A stretch of 64,000 nt of DNA, from contig CAWDKH010000022.1 in the NCBI GenBank assembly GCA_963802905.1, positions 1 through 64,000 on the forward strand. Reading direction: 5' to 3'. The DNA comes from DASQFQ01 sp963802905 (GTDB taxonomy: Bacteria > Actinomycetota > Thermoleophilia > Solirubrobacterales > Solirubrobacteraceae). The translations under genes and the position numbers were made by a program. Shown one piece after another: positions 16,414 through 25,223 of this stretch (the first letter of the stretch is position 1; each line of letters starts with the position of its first letter). The notes beneath the pieces were generated by a model that saw only the letters and a program-made list of their open reading frames with translations, was not told where the DNA came from and searched no databases.

Positions 16414-16430
16414 CTCACCGCCCTCTCATC
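16414..16430 (+). promoter_or_regulatory. Putative response-regulator site upstream of the PepSY gene
   Basis: CTCACC-N5-CTCATC, a direct repeat with an 11-bp period. After nine bases comes CACGAT, which ends 6 nt before ATG 16452. The layout closely matches that at 18247-18263 before the kinase gene. Confidence 0.55.
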
Positions 16431-16451
16431 TGGCCTGGCCACGATGGCGAC

Positions 16452-16970
16452 ATGAAGAACATCAAGAAGACACTCATCATCATCGCGGGCCTCGTGGCCC
16501 TCGCCCTCGGCGGCGCTGCACTCGCCGGCGCCAGCCCGAACGACGTCACCGGCAGCGACCAGCTGTCCGGCAGCACCCTCGACCGCGCCTCCGAGGCCGC
16601 GCTGGCGAAGACCGGCGGCGGCAAGGTGACCGACTCCGAGCGTGACAGCGAGAACGGCGCCACCTACGAGGTCGAGGTGACCAAGGACGGCAAGGAGACC
16701 GACGTCCGGCTCGACGACCAGTTCAAGGTCGTGACCGCCGAGACCGACGGCGAGGAGAACGACGCCGACGACCAGCAGCTGACCGGCGCGACGCTCGACC
16801 GCGCCTCGAAGGCCGCGCTGGCGAAGACCGGCGGCGGCACGGTGACCGACTCCGAGCGCAGCGGCCAGGCGTACGAGCTCGAGGTCACGAAGGCCGACGG
16901 CTCGCAGATCGACGTCATCCTCGACGACCAGTTCAAGGTTGTCTCGGCCGCGCCGGATCACGAGGACTGA
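16452..16970 (+). CDS. Secreted protein with two PepSY domains
   Basis: 172 residues. An N-terminal signal/anchor segment (KKTLIIIAGLVALALGGAAL) precedes two near-identical PepSY modules. Each starts with T/S-LDRAS(E/K)AALAKTGGG, continues VTDSE and a VTK(A/D)G strand, and ends DDQFKVV. PepSY domains are thought to act outside the cytoplasm, often as protease inhibitors or sensors. The gene sits on the opposite strand between kinase and regulator genes, diverges from the regulator, and overlaps the kinase gene's 3' end by 13 bp. It is probably a target or modulator of that two-component system. Confidence 0.82.
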   Translation: MKNIKKTLIIIAGLVALALGGAALAGASPNDVTGSDQLSGSTLDRASEAALAKTGGGKVTDSERDSENGATYEVEVTKDGKETDVRLDDQFKVVTAETDGEENDADDQQLTGATLDRASKAALAKTGGGTVTDSERSGQAYELEVTKADGSQIDVILDDQFKVVSAAPDHED

Positions 16971-18226
16971 CCCGGCAGATCGATCCACACGTCGGCGCCG
17001 CCGCCCTCCCGGGTGGCGGCGCCGGCGTCTCCCCCGTGTGCGCGCGCGATCGCATCGACGATCGCCAGCCCAAGGCCGGCGCCGCCGCGGCCGCGCGCGC
17101 TGTCGCCGCGGGTGAAGCGCTCGAACGCGGCGAGGTCCTCCGGGAAGCCCGGGCCGTCGTCGCGGACGTGGAGGCGGACGGCGCCGTCGCGCGCCTCGGC
17201 GGCGAGCTCGATCTCCGGCCCGCCGTAGCGGCGCGCGTTGTCGAGCAGGTTGCCCAGCGCCTGCTCGAGCCGCAGCGGGTCGGCGTCGAGCACGAGGCCA
17301 TCGGCGACGGCAACAGTGGCGTCGGGCGCGTGGCGGTCGCGGACCCGCTCGAGCAGCTCATCGACGCGCACCTCCTCGCGCCGGATCGGCAGCTGGCCCT
17401 GGTCGCTGCGGGCGATCACCAGCAGGTCCTCGGCGAGCGCGACGAGGCGGTCGGTCTCCTCGCTCGCCGAGCGCAGCGCGGCGGTCAGCTCCTCGTTCGT
17501 GCGGCCGCGGCTGAGCGCCAGCTCGAGCTCGGTCTTGAGGATCGCCAGCGGCGTGCGGAGCTCGTGGCTGGCGTCGGCCACGAACGTCCGCTCGCGCGTG
17601 AACGCCGCCTCGATGCGGTCGAGCATGGCGTTGAGCGTCGCGCCCAGGCGGCCGATCTCGTCGTCGGCCGGCGGCACCGGCAGGCGGGCGCCGCGGTCGG
17701 TCGCCTCGATCGCGGCGGCGCGGGCGCGCATGCGCTCGACCGGGCGCAGCGCGGCGGCGGTCGCGCCGTAGCCGACGGCCGCGGTCAGCAGCAGCAGGAT
17801 CGGGCCGCCGATCAGCAGCAGCGCGCCGAGGCTGCCGACCGCCTCGTCGCGGTCGTCGAGCGACTCGCCGACCACGACCACGCCGCCGTCGGCCTCGGTC
17901 GCGAGCAGGCGGTAGCGGTCGTCGTCGACCTCGCGCTCGACGGTGATCTCGTCGTCCAGCGCCTCGCGCGCCTGGGCCGGGGTCAGCAGCGGCTCGTCCC
18001 CCGCCTCGTCGGTCGTCTGGACGACCGCGCCGGCGCCCGGGTCGAGGACCTGCGCGACGGTGTCATCGCCGCGATCGCTGAACACGCCGGCGCGCGCCTC
18101 GAGGTTGCGGTCGATGCCGTCATCGAGCTCGGCGCCGAGCCGCAGATAGAGAAATAGGCCCGCGGCGATCAGCACGAGCGCCATCACGGCGACGAACACG
18201 AGCGTGACGCGGAGGCGAACGGACAC
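16958..18226 (-). CDS. Sensor histidine kinase
   Basis: 422 residues, membrane bound. TM1 spans about residues 6-29, an extracytoplasmic sensor about 30-130, and TM2 about 132-156. A HAMP linker follows, then HisKA with His221 (FVADASHELRTPLAILK). The HATPase_c domain has the N box NLLDNARRYG, DDGPGFPEDL and GGAGLGLAIVDAIARAHGG. It would phosphorylate the OmpR-type regulator encoded at 15724-16407. The sensor domain is acidic, compatible with cation or envelope-stress sensing, but this is inference. GTG 18226 has a TAGCGT box 6 nt upstream, suggesting a leaderless mRNA. Confidence 0.92.
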   Translation of the reverse strand: MSVRLRVTLVFVAVMALVLIAAGLFLYLRLGAELDDGIDRNLEARAGVFSDRGDDTVAQVLDPGAGAVVQTTDEAGDEPLLTPAQAREALDDEITVEREVDDDRYRLLATEADGGVVVVGESLDDRDEAVGSLGALLLIGGPILLLLTAAVGYGATAAALRPVERMRARAAAIEATDRGARLPVPPADDEIGRLGATLNAMLDRIEAAFTRERTFVADASHELRTPLAILKTELELALSRGRTNEELTAALRSASEETDRLVALAEDLLVIARSDQGQLPIRREEVRVDELLERVRDRHAPDATVAVADGLVLDADPLRLEQALGNLLDNARRYGGPEIELAAEARDGAVRLHVRDDGPGFPEDLAAFERFTRGDSARGRGGAGLGLAIVDAIARAHGGDAGAATREGGGADVWIDLPGQSS

Positions 18227-18232
18227 GCCCCG

Positions 18233-18238
18233 ACGCTA
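18233..18238 (-). promoter_or_regulatory. -10-like box TAGCGT of the kinase gene
   Basis: TAGCGT on the minus strand ends 6 nt before GTG 18226 and lies 8 nt downstream of the CTCATC repeats. Confidence 0.5.
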
Positions 18239-18246
18239 CCGCGACG

Positions 18247-18263
18247 GATGAGTCACAGATGAG
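18247..18263 (-). promoter_or_regulatory. Putative response-regulator site upstream of the kinase gene
   Basis: CTCATC-N5-CTCATC on the minus strand, an 11-bp-period direct repeat of the kind bound by OmpR/PhoB dimers. A 12-base word around it (CAGATGAGAGGG on the plus strand) recurs exactly, inverted, upstream of the PepSY gene. Confidence 0.55.
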
Positions 18264-18295
18264 AGGGGTACGACCCGTGCATCGAGACGATCGCT

Positions 18296-19198
18296 GTGCT
18301 GGGAGGGGGGACGATGGGGGCCGGCATCGCCGGCCACTTCGCGCGTGCCGGTGCGCAGGTGCGGCTGGCCGACGCCTCGGCGGAGCTCGCCGAGCGAGCG
18401 CGCGAGGCGCTGCTCGAGCGGACGCGCGGCCACGTCGAGGCCGGGCTACTCGAGGACGTCGCGGCCACCGAGACCGTGCAGGCGGCGGCGGATATCGAGG
18501 CGGCCGTCGAGGGCGCCGACCTCGTGATCGAGGCCGTGCCCGAGGACCCCGACCTGAAGGCCGAGATCCTCGGCCGCGCGTCGCAGGCCGCGCCGGCGGA
18601 GGCGATCATCGCCACCAACACCTCCTCGCTCCCGATCGCCGGGCTGTCGGAGTCCGTGCAGCGGCCGGAGCGCTTCCTCGGCGTGCACTGGTTCAACCCG
18701 CCGGAGTGGACGCCGGGCATCGAGGTGATCGCCGGGCCGCAGACGGATCGGGCGATCGTCGAGCGGGTGCTCGAGTTCCTGCGCAGCGTCGGCAAGCAGC
18801 CCGCCGAGGTCGCCGACCGCGCCGGCTTCGTCTCCAACCGCCTGCAGATGGCGCTGCTGCGCGAGGCGCTCGCGATCGTCGCCGAGGGCCAGACCACGCG
18901 CGAGGACCTCGACGTGATCGTCCGCAGCACGTTCGGCTTCCGGCTCCCGTTCTTCGGCCCGTTCCAGATCGCCGACATGGCCGGGCTCGACACCTACGTC
19001 GGCGTCTACAAGACGCTCGAGCGCGACGTCGGCCCGGAGTTCGCGCCGCCCGACGAGCTGCGCGAGCACGTCGACGCCGGCCGGCTCGGCACCAAGGTCG
19101 GCGAGGGCTTCGCGACCTACACCGACGAGGAGCGCGAGCGGCTGCTGCTCGAGCGCGACCGCCGCTACGCGGCGCTGGCGAGGCTGCTCGAGGAATGA
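18296..19198 (+). CDS. 3-hydroxyacyl-CoA dehydrogenase family protein
   Basis: NAD-dependent oxidation of a 3-hydroxy acid or 3-hydroxyacyl-CoA. The Rossmann loop is GGGTMGAGIAGHFARAG. Then come VIEAVPEDPDLKAEIL, ATNTSSLPIAGLSE and FLGVHWFNPPEW, and the C-terminal dimer domain (RAGFVSNRLQMALLREAL, GLDTYVGVYKTL, GTKVGEGFATY). GTG 18296 would cut off the first beta strand. A GTG at 18276, reached by removing one base, gives the natural IETIAVLGGG start, so the true start is probably there. The stop overlaps the next gene (ATGA). The context suggests a beta-hydroxy acid to beta-keto acid step. Confidence 0.85.
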   Translation: MLGGGTMGAGIAGHFARAGAQVRLADASAELAERAREALLERTRGHVEAGLLEDVAATETVQAAADIEAAVEGADLVIEAVPEDPDLKAEILGRASQAAPAEAIIATNTSSLPIAGLSESVQRPERFLGVHWFNPPEWTPGIEVIAGPQTDRAIVERVLEFLRSVGKQPAEVADRAGFVSNRLQMALLREALAIVAEGQTTREDLDVIVRSTFGFRLPFFGPFQIADMAGLDTYVGVYKTLERDVGPEFAPPDELREHVDAGRLGTKVGEGFATYTDEERERLLLERDRRYAALARLLEE

Positions 19199-20153
19199 TC
19201 GACGCGTCGGTGCTGGTGGTGGGCGGCGGGGCGATCGGCGGCGTGACGGCCGCCAAGCTGACCGGCGCCGTGCGGCGGGTCGTCGTGCTCGATGCCGACG
19301 CGGACCACGTCGCGCGGCTCAACGCGGGGCTGCGCCTCGACGAGCTGGGCGAGGAGCGCACCGTGCAGGTCGAGGCGGTGACCGGAGGTCGGCGAGGAGA
19401 CGTTCGACTTCGTGCTGATCACGCTGAAGGCCGCGCACCACGAGGCGGTGCGACCCCTCAAGGGGACCTTCGTCTCGCCTCGGCAACGGGCTCGTCCAGG
19501 ACCGCCTCGCCGAGCTCGTCGGCGCGGACAACCTGATCGCCGGCATCGTCGAGTGGGGCGCGACCAACCTCGGCCCCGGCCAGCTCGCGCAGACGACGCA
19601 GGGACCGTTCGTGGTCGGCGAGCTGGACGGCCCGCCACGCGAGCGAACGCGCCGGCTCGCCGAGGTGCTTCAGCCCGCCGGCGAAACGATCGTGAGCGAG
19701 GACATCCGCTCCGTGATCTGGGCGAAGCTGCTCGTCAACAGCGTGTTCAGCGGCCTCGGCGCGGTCGCGGGCGAGACGTACGCGGAGGTCGTCGCGCGCC
19801 CCGAGGGCAAGCGCGCGGCGCTGCGCATGTGGCGCGAGGGCTACGACGTCGGGCGGGCCCAGGGGCTCAAGCCGGGGAAGGTCCTCGGCGTCGAGGCCTC
19901 CGCCCTCGCCGAGGGAGACGAGGCTGCGCTCGCGACCGCGATGGAGGGCCACGGCGCCACCTACGCCTCGATGCTCCAGGACCTCGAGCGCGGCGTGCCC
20001 ACCGAGGTCGACGTCATCGTCGGTGCGGTCGTCGATCGAGGCCAGGAATATGACGTTCCGACACCGCTGCACGCGCGCGTCGTCGAGCTGATCCACGCAG
20101 CGGAACGCGGCGAGCGCACGCCGTCAGCGGACGCACTCGCCGAACTGGGTTGA
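19195..20153 (+). CDS. Ketopantoate reductase-like (ApbA/PanE) dehydrogenase (frame-broken)
   Basis: About 319 residues after correction. The N-terminal Rossmann motif is VLVVGGGAIGGVTAAKLTGA with VVVLDADADHVARLN. Frames change near 19384 (resuming EVGEETFDFVLITLKAAHHE) and near 19480 (resuming GNGLVQDRLAELVGADNLIA). The C-terminal domain has IVEWGATNLGPGQLAQTTQG, WAKLLVNSVFSGLGAV with the family Lys and Asn, and VPTEVDVIVGAVVDRGQ. It reduces a 2-keto acid or oxidises a hydroxy acid with NAD(P). Pantothenate synthesis is unlikely given the operon with a beta-keto acid cleavage enzyme and transporter. Confidence 0.8.
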
Positions 20154-20226
20154 CGTTTGGATTGCCCGCCAAGGGGGGGACCCATTTGTGGAGGGACTAC
20201 ACCCAAGCAGGGGAGGAAGCCGTTCC

Positions 20227-21609
20227 ATGACGGACTCAGCCACGATCACCCGCGAGGACGCTGGCAAGGACGTTCCAGTCACCAAGCTCGCCATCGCGAG
20301 CACGATCGGAACGATCATCGAAGCCTACGACTTCGTCCTCTACGGGACGGTCGCCGCGCTCGTCTTCGACAAGCTCTTCTTCCCCGACGCTGCTCCAGTG
20401 ATCGCCACGCTGGCGGCGTTCGCGACCTTCGGCGTCGGCTTCCTCGCCCGTCCTGTCGGCGGTGTGATCTTCGGCCACTACGGCGACAAGGTCGGCCGCA
20501 AGAAGATGCTCGTGCTCGCGCTCGTGATCATGGGCGTCGCGACCGTGCTGATCGGTGCGCTGCCGGGCTACAACTCGATCGGCATCTGGGCCCCGATCCT
20601 GCTCGTCACGCTACGCCTGATCCAGGGCGCCGCGCTAGGCGGCGAGTGGGGCGGCGCCGTGCTGATGGTCACCGAGTACGCGCCGAAGGGCAAGCGCGGG
20701 TTCTACGGCTCGTGGCCGCAGATCGGCTTCGCCGGCGGCCTCGCGCTCTCGACTTCGATCATCTGGATCATGTCGACGTCGCTGAGCGACGCGGCGTTCG
20801 AGGGCTGGGGCTGGCGCGTACCGTTCTTCGCCAGCGCACTGCTCGTCGCGGTCGGCCTGTGGATCCGCATGAAGATCGAGGAGACGCCCGCGTTCACCGA
20901 GCTGCAGGAGAAGCAAGAGCGCGAGAAGGCGCCAGCCGTCGAGGTCTTCCGGGACCACAAGAAGCCGGTGCTGCGCGCGATGGGCATGCGCTTCTCCGAG
21001 AACATCACCTTCTACATGCTGATCGTGTTTGCCCTCTCCTACGGTGAGGACGAGCTGGGGATCTCGCGCAACACGCTGCTCGCAGCGATCATCATCTGCG
21101 CGGTCGTGTCGTGCTTCGTGATCCCGGCCTGGGGCGCGCTCACCGACCGCATCGGCCGCCGCCCGGTGTTCCTGTGGGGCGCGATCGCGTCGGTCTTCAT
21201 GGCGGCGGCGTTCTTCCCGCTGCTCCAGACCGGGTCGGCCCTGGTCATCATCCTCCTGTTCGTCATCGTGATGAACACCGCGCACGATGCCCAGTACGCG
21301 ACGGAGGCGTCGTACTTCTCCGAGATGTTCCCGACGCGGATCCGCTACAGCGGCATTTCGATCAGCGCGCAGCTCGGCGGCGTGTTCGCCGGCGCCTTCG
21401 CTCCGCTGATCGCGACCGCGCTGCTCGACGTCAGCGGCATCTGGCTCGTGTCGGTCTACTTCGCCGTCATGTGCTCGGTCTCCGCGATCGCCGCGTACCT
21501 CTCGCCCGAGACGTACAAGGAGGACTTCATGGGTCAGCCGACGTCGGCGGACCGCCAGGAGCGCTTCGTCCGCAAGCCGGCGGAGGACCGCGAGACCGTC
21601 GGAGCATGA
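20227..21609 (+). CDS. MFS transporter, metabolite:H+ symporter (MHS) family
   Basis: 460 residues, 12 membrane helices. MHS features are ASTIGTIIEAYDFVLYGTVA in helix 1, GVGFLARPVGGVIFGHYGDK with motif A GDKVGRKK, RLIQGAALGGEWGGAVLM (the E-W-G signature of helix 5), and a repeat motif A TDRIGRRP between helices 8 and 9. Characterised members import proline, betaine, shikimate, citrate or alpha-ketoglutarate by proton symport. GGGAGGAAG lies just before ATG 20227. The stop overlaps the next start (ATGA). It is the probable importer of the substrate metabolised by the flanking enzymes. Confidence 0.9.
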   Translation: MTDSATITREDAGKDVPVTKLAIASTIGTIIEAYDFVLYGTVAALVFDKLFFPDAAPVIATLAAFATFGVGFLARPVGGVIFGHYGDKVGRKKMLVLALVIMGVATVLIGALPGYNSIGIWAPILLVTLRLIQGAALGGEWGGAVLMVTEYAPKGKRGFYGSWPQIGFAGGLALSTSIIWIMSTSLSDAAFEGWGWRVPFFASALLVAVGLWIRMKIEETPAFTELQEKQEREKAPAVEVFRDHKKPVLRAMGMRFSENITFYMLIVFALSYGEDELGISRNTLLAAIIICAVVSCFVIPAWGALTDRIGRRPVFLWGAIASVFMAAAFFPLLQTGSALVIILLFVIVMNTAHDAQYATEASYFSEMFPTRIRYSGISISAQLGGVFAGAFAPLIATALLDVSGIWLVSVYFAVMCSVSAIAAYLSPETYKEDFMGQPTSADRQERFVRKPAEDRETVGA

Positions 21610-22496
21610 CCTGGAAGCCGACCACCGAGCCGGTCGTCATCACGTGCGCGCTGACGGGCGGCATCCACGGCAAGGAGGCCAACGAGGCGCTGCCCGAGCA
21701 GCCTGACGAGATCGTCGCGCAGGGCATCGACGCGTGGCGTGCGGGAGCAGCGGTCCTGCACGTCCACGCGCGGAACCCGGACGGGTCGAACACGATGGAC
21801 CCGGAGATCTACGGCGAGCTGCACGAGCGGCTGTGCGCGGAGACCGACGCGGTCGTGCAGCTCACCACCGGCGGCTCGCCGCGGCTGTCGGTGGAGGAGC
21901 GGATCACGACCGTGCGGCTCGCGCCCGAGATGTGCTCGCTCAACATGGGCCTGCTCAACTTCTTCATCCGCGGCGAGCAGGTCTTCTTCCCCAACCACCG
22001 CGACGACATCGAGCGCTTCGCGCACGAGATCCGCGAGCACGACGTGCGGCCCGAGCTCGAGGTCTACAGCGTCGCGATGCTGGAGGAGGTCGAGCACCTG
22101 CTGTCGCTCGAGATCCTCGAGCCGCCGTACGCGATCAACCTCGTGCTGCACACGCCGACGCAGGGCGGCCAGCGCGGCACGCCGCGCAACCTCGTCGACG
22201 CCGTCGAGCGGATCCGCGACCTCTCGGTCGACCCCGACGACGTGCGGGTCACGGTGACCTCGATGGGCCCGACGCAGCTCCCGCTCACCACCATCGGCAT
22301 CGCGATGGGGTTGAACGTGCGCGTGGGGATGGAGGACAACGTCCTCTACCGCCGTGGCGAGCCGGTCGTCGACAACGCGCAGCTCGTCGAGCGGACCGTG
22401 CGGATCGCCAACGAGCTCGACCGGCGACCCGCGTCGCCGGATGAGGCGCGCGAGCGGTTCGCGCTCCGTGGGCGCGTGGCCGGCGCCGTGCCCTAG
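21606..22496 (+). CDS. Beta-keto acid cleavage enzyme (BKACE, DUF849)
   Basis: 296 residues, TIM-barrel. Family motifs are VVITCALTGGIHGKEANEAL, LHVHARNPDG with zinc-binding His52 and His54, LTTGGSPRLSVEERI, ELEVYSVAMLEEV and GLNVRVGMEDNVLYRRGE. BKACE enzymes cleave a beta-keto acid with acetyl-CoA to acetoacetate plus a new CoA ester; known substrates include 3-keto-5-aminohexanoate and dehydrocarnitine. The upstream dehydrogenase could make the beta-keto acid. The substrate cannot be read from the sequence; carnitine-like or amino-keto acids are options. Confidence 0.9.
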   Translation: MTWKPTTEPVVITCALTGGIHGKEANEALPEQPDEIVAQGIDAWRAGAAVLHVHARNPDGSNTMDPEIYGELHERLCAETDAVVQLTTGGSPRLSVEERITTVRLAPEMCSLNMGLLNFFIRGEQVFFPNHRDDIERFAHEIREHDVRPELEVYSVAMLEEVEHLLSLEILEPPYAINLVLHTPTQGGQRGTPRNLVDAVERIRDLSVDPDDVRVTVTSMGPTQLPLTTIGIAMGLNVRVGMEDNVLYRRGEPVVDNAQLVERTVRIANELDRRPASPDEARERFALRGRVAGAVP

Positions 22497-22558
22497 CCGC
22501 GACGCGGTCACTCCCGGTAGGTTTGCGCGGTCCCAGCCGTCTCTGCAGGAGTGTGCCC

Positions 22559-25042
22559 GTGCGCGCGTCAACCGTCTCGATCGTGATCCTGAGCGCGCTC
22601 GCGCTCCTGGCTCCTGCGGCGCAGGCCGCGGCACCGAGAACGGTGGCGTCATGCGACGCGGCTCGTGTCGACAAGGCGGCGGGCGTCGCCCGCACGCTGA
22701 GCGACTGCGGCAAGGTCGACATCTGCGCCGCGGCGCCGAGGGCGCGCGCGGCAGGCGCTCGGGCGCCTCTCCGGCGCGCTGGGCGTGCGCCGCGACACGA
22801 GCGACCTCTCGCTGATGAGCGCGACACCGCACGAGCGGCCGGCCCGCGCACGCGCTTCCAGCAGTACGTCAAGGGCGTCCCGGTTCGCAACGGCCAGGTC
22901 GCGGTCGCGCTCGACAAGGACGGCTCCGTGCTCCACGTCGGCAGCAGCGCGTCGCCGGCCACCACGCTCAACACCAAGGCGACGCGTGAGCCGCGCCGAG
23001 GCGCTGCTGACCGCCCGCCGTCGCGTGCCCGCGGGCGACGACACGGTGGCCGCCGCCCACCACGAGCCTCGTCGCCGAGCCGACCGCGCGCGGCGGCCTC
23101 GAGCTGGCCTGGCTCGTGCGCCTGGCCGTGCGCAAGCCGCGCGGGGACTGGAACGTCGTCGTGTCGGCCCGCAGCGGCGAGGTGCTGGAGGCCTACGACT
23201 CGATCACGCGCGTCGACGGCAGCGCGCTCACCTACTCGCCCAACCCCGTCCAGATGACGGGCAACACCGGCCTGACGCGACGGCGGCGACGCCGACTCGG
23301 CGGCGCTCGAACGCCGCGCGCCAGACGTTCACGCTGACCGACCTCAACCCGGGCACCAACCTGCTCCGCGGCACGTTCGCCGACATCGACGCCGCGGCCT
23401 CGACCGCCGACTGCAAGCTGCCGTACAGCGCCGGGCCAGGCGTCGAACGCCGCCCGCACCTACAACTACACCCGCAGCCAGGACGCCTTCGAGGAGGCCG
23501 CCGCCTACCTGGCGGTCACGCGCGTGCAGCGCACGTACGCCGCGCTCGGCTTCGCCCGGATCTTCCCCGGCCCCGTGCCAGATCGACGTCGCACTGCATC
23601 TCGGTCGACAACTCGTTCTTCTCCGACGACCGACGACGCGCTGCACATGGGCGACGGCGGCGTCGACGACGCCGAGGACTCCGACGTCACCGTGCACGAG
23701 TTCGGCCACGCGACCCAGGCCGCCCAGGTGCCCGGCTTCGGTCCCGGCGGCGACACCGAGCAGCGGCGCGATGGGCGAGGGCTTCGGCGACTTCCTCGCG
23801 GCCTACATCTACCTCCAGGACGGCAACCCGACCTACCAGGCGGCGCGCCGGTTCTGCGTCGTGGAGTGGGACGCGGTCTCCTACAACGCCTTCAGCGGCC
23901 CGGACGACGGCAGCGGCTGCCTGCGCTGGGTCGACGGCACCGACGAGAACAACGGGGCCGACATCGGCACCTACGGCGGCACGCCGGTCGAGGAGCACGA
24001 CGACGGCCGCTACTGGTCGGCGACGCTGACCTGCGTGTTCAACGGCATCGAGCCGTCAGCTCGGCACGGCGCAGGCCCGCAACGCATGCTCACGCTGGTG
24101 CTCGCGCACCACTTCGACCTCGCGCCGACGGCGGCGCAACACCGCGTTCGCCGACTCGCTCGCCGCGCTGCGCGCGGAGGACGACGCGATCTTCGATGGC
24201 GAGGAGATCGAGCTCATCAACACCTGCGGCCAGCAGCGGCTCGGCAAGACGGCGCCGGCCGACACCACGCCGCCGGTGGTCGACGGCGCGCTCGCGCCAG
24301 CCGCCCCGGACGGCGCCAACGGCTGGTACCGGACCGCGCCGACGGTGAGCCTGGAACGATCTCCGAGCCCGAGTCGCAGGCCGTCGACAACGGCTGCGAC
24401 GACGGCGCCGATGCCGGCCGACACGCCCGGCACGACGATCACCTGCACGGTCGACGAGCGCCGGCGGCACCACGGCGAAGTCGCTGACGTACAAGAAGGA
24501 CGGCACCGCCCCCGACGCTGGCCGCGACGCTCAGCGCCGCGCCGACGGTGGGCGCTGCCGTGACCGCGACACCGAACGCGAGCGACGCCACCTCCGGCGT
24601 CGCCGCGCAGTCGTGCGGCGTGCCGGACACGTCCACGGCGGGTCCTCACACGGTGACCTGCACCGCCACCGACGCCGCCGGCAACGGGGCGACGCAGACG
24701 CTGGCCTACACCGTCGCCGCGAAGCCCCGCCAGCCGGCGACGACCTACAAGGTCACCAAGGCCAAGGTGGCCCGCAACGGCAACCTGTCGTTCCGCATCA
24801 AGGCCAGCCGCTCCGGCCGCGTCCGGCTCAGCGCCAAGTCCGGCAAGGTCAAGTTCAAGTCGGCCAACAAGCGGCTGACCGGCGGCAAGACCCACAAGGT
24901 CACGCTCAGGCTCTCTCTGAAGAACCGCGCGGCGTTCCTGAAGAAGCTGCAGGGCGGCAAGAAGGTGAAGGTCAAGCTCACGATCACGCCGACCCCCTCG
25001 GGGAAGAAGAAGACGGTCACGCTGACGGTGCGCCGCCGCTAG
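22559..25042 (+). CDS. Secreted M36 fungalysin-like metalloprotease (many frame breaks)
   Basis: GTG 22559 with GGAG upstream gives a Sec signal (VSIVILSALALLAPAAQA) and an FTP/propeptide segment (RFQQYVKGVPVRNGQVAVAL). The zinc motif HEFGH lies at 23695-23709, followed by GEGFGDFLAAYIYLQDGNPT with the third ligand Glu. Beyond the peptidase are Ig-like repeats (SDATSGVAAQSC, HTVTCTATDAAGNGATQTL) and a basic beta C-terminal domain ending LTVRRR. The frame changes about ten times, mostly by one apparent extra base (for example near 23279 and 23310). As sequenced it cannot make a full product; corrected length is about 820 residues. It is either badly sequenced or a decaying gene. Confidence 0.72.
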
Positions 25043-25056
25043 GCGGCGCACAGCAG

Positions 25057-25138
<82 letters not shown>

Positions 25139-25223
25139 CGGAGCGGCCGGAAGTTTAGCCTGCCGTTTAGGCCGAGCGCCGTTTCTCACGAATAGGCTCG
25201 GCTGAGCCGACAAGGAGAGCGTC

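Noticed and set aside
19195..20153. PanE for pantothenate synthesis
   Set aside because: The fold fits, but the operon context is catabolic and no panB or panC is nearby, so the symbol was withheld.
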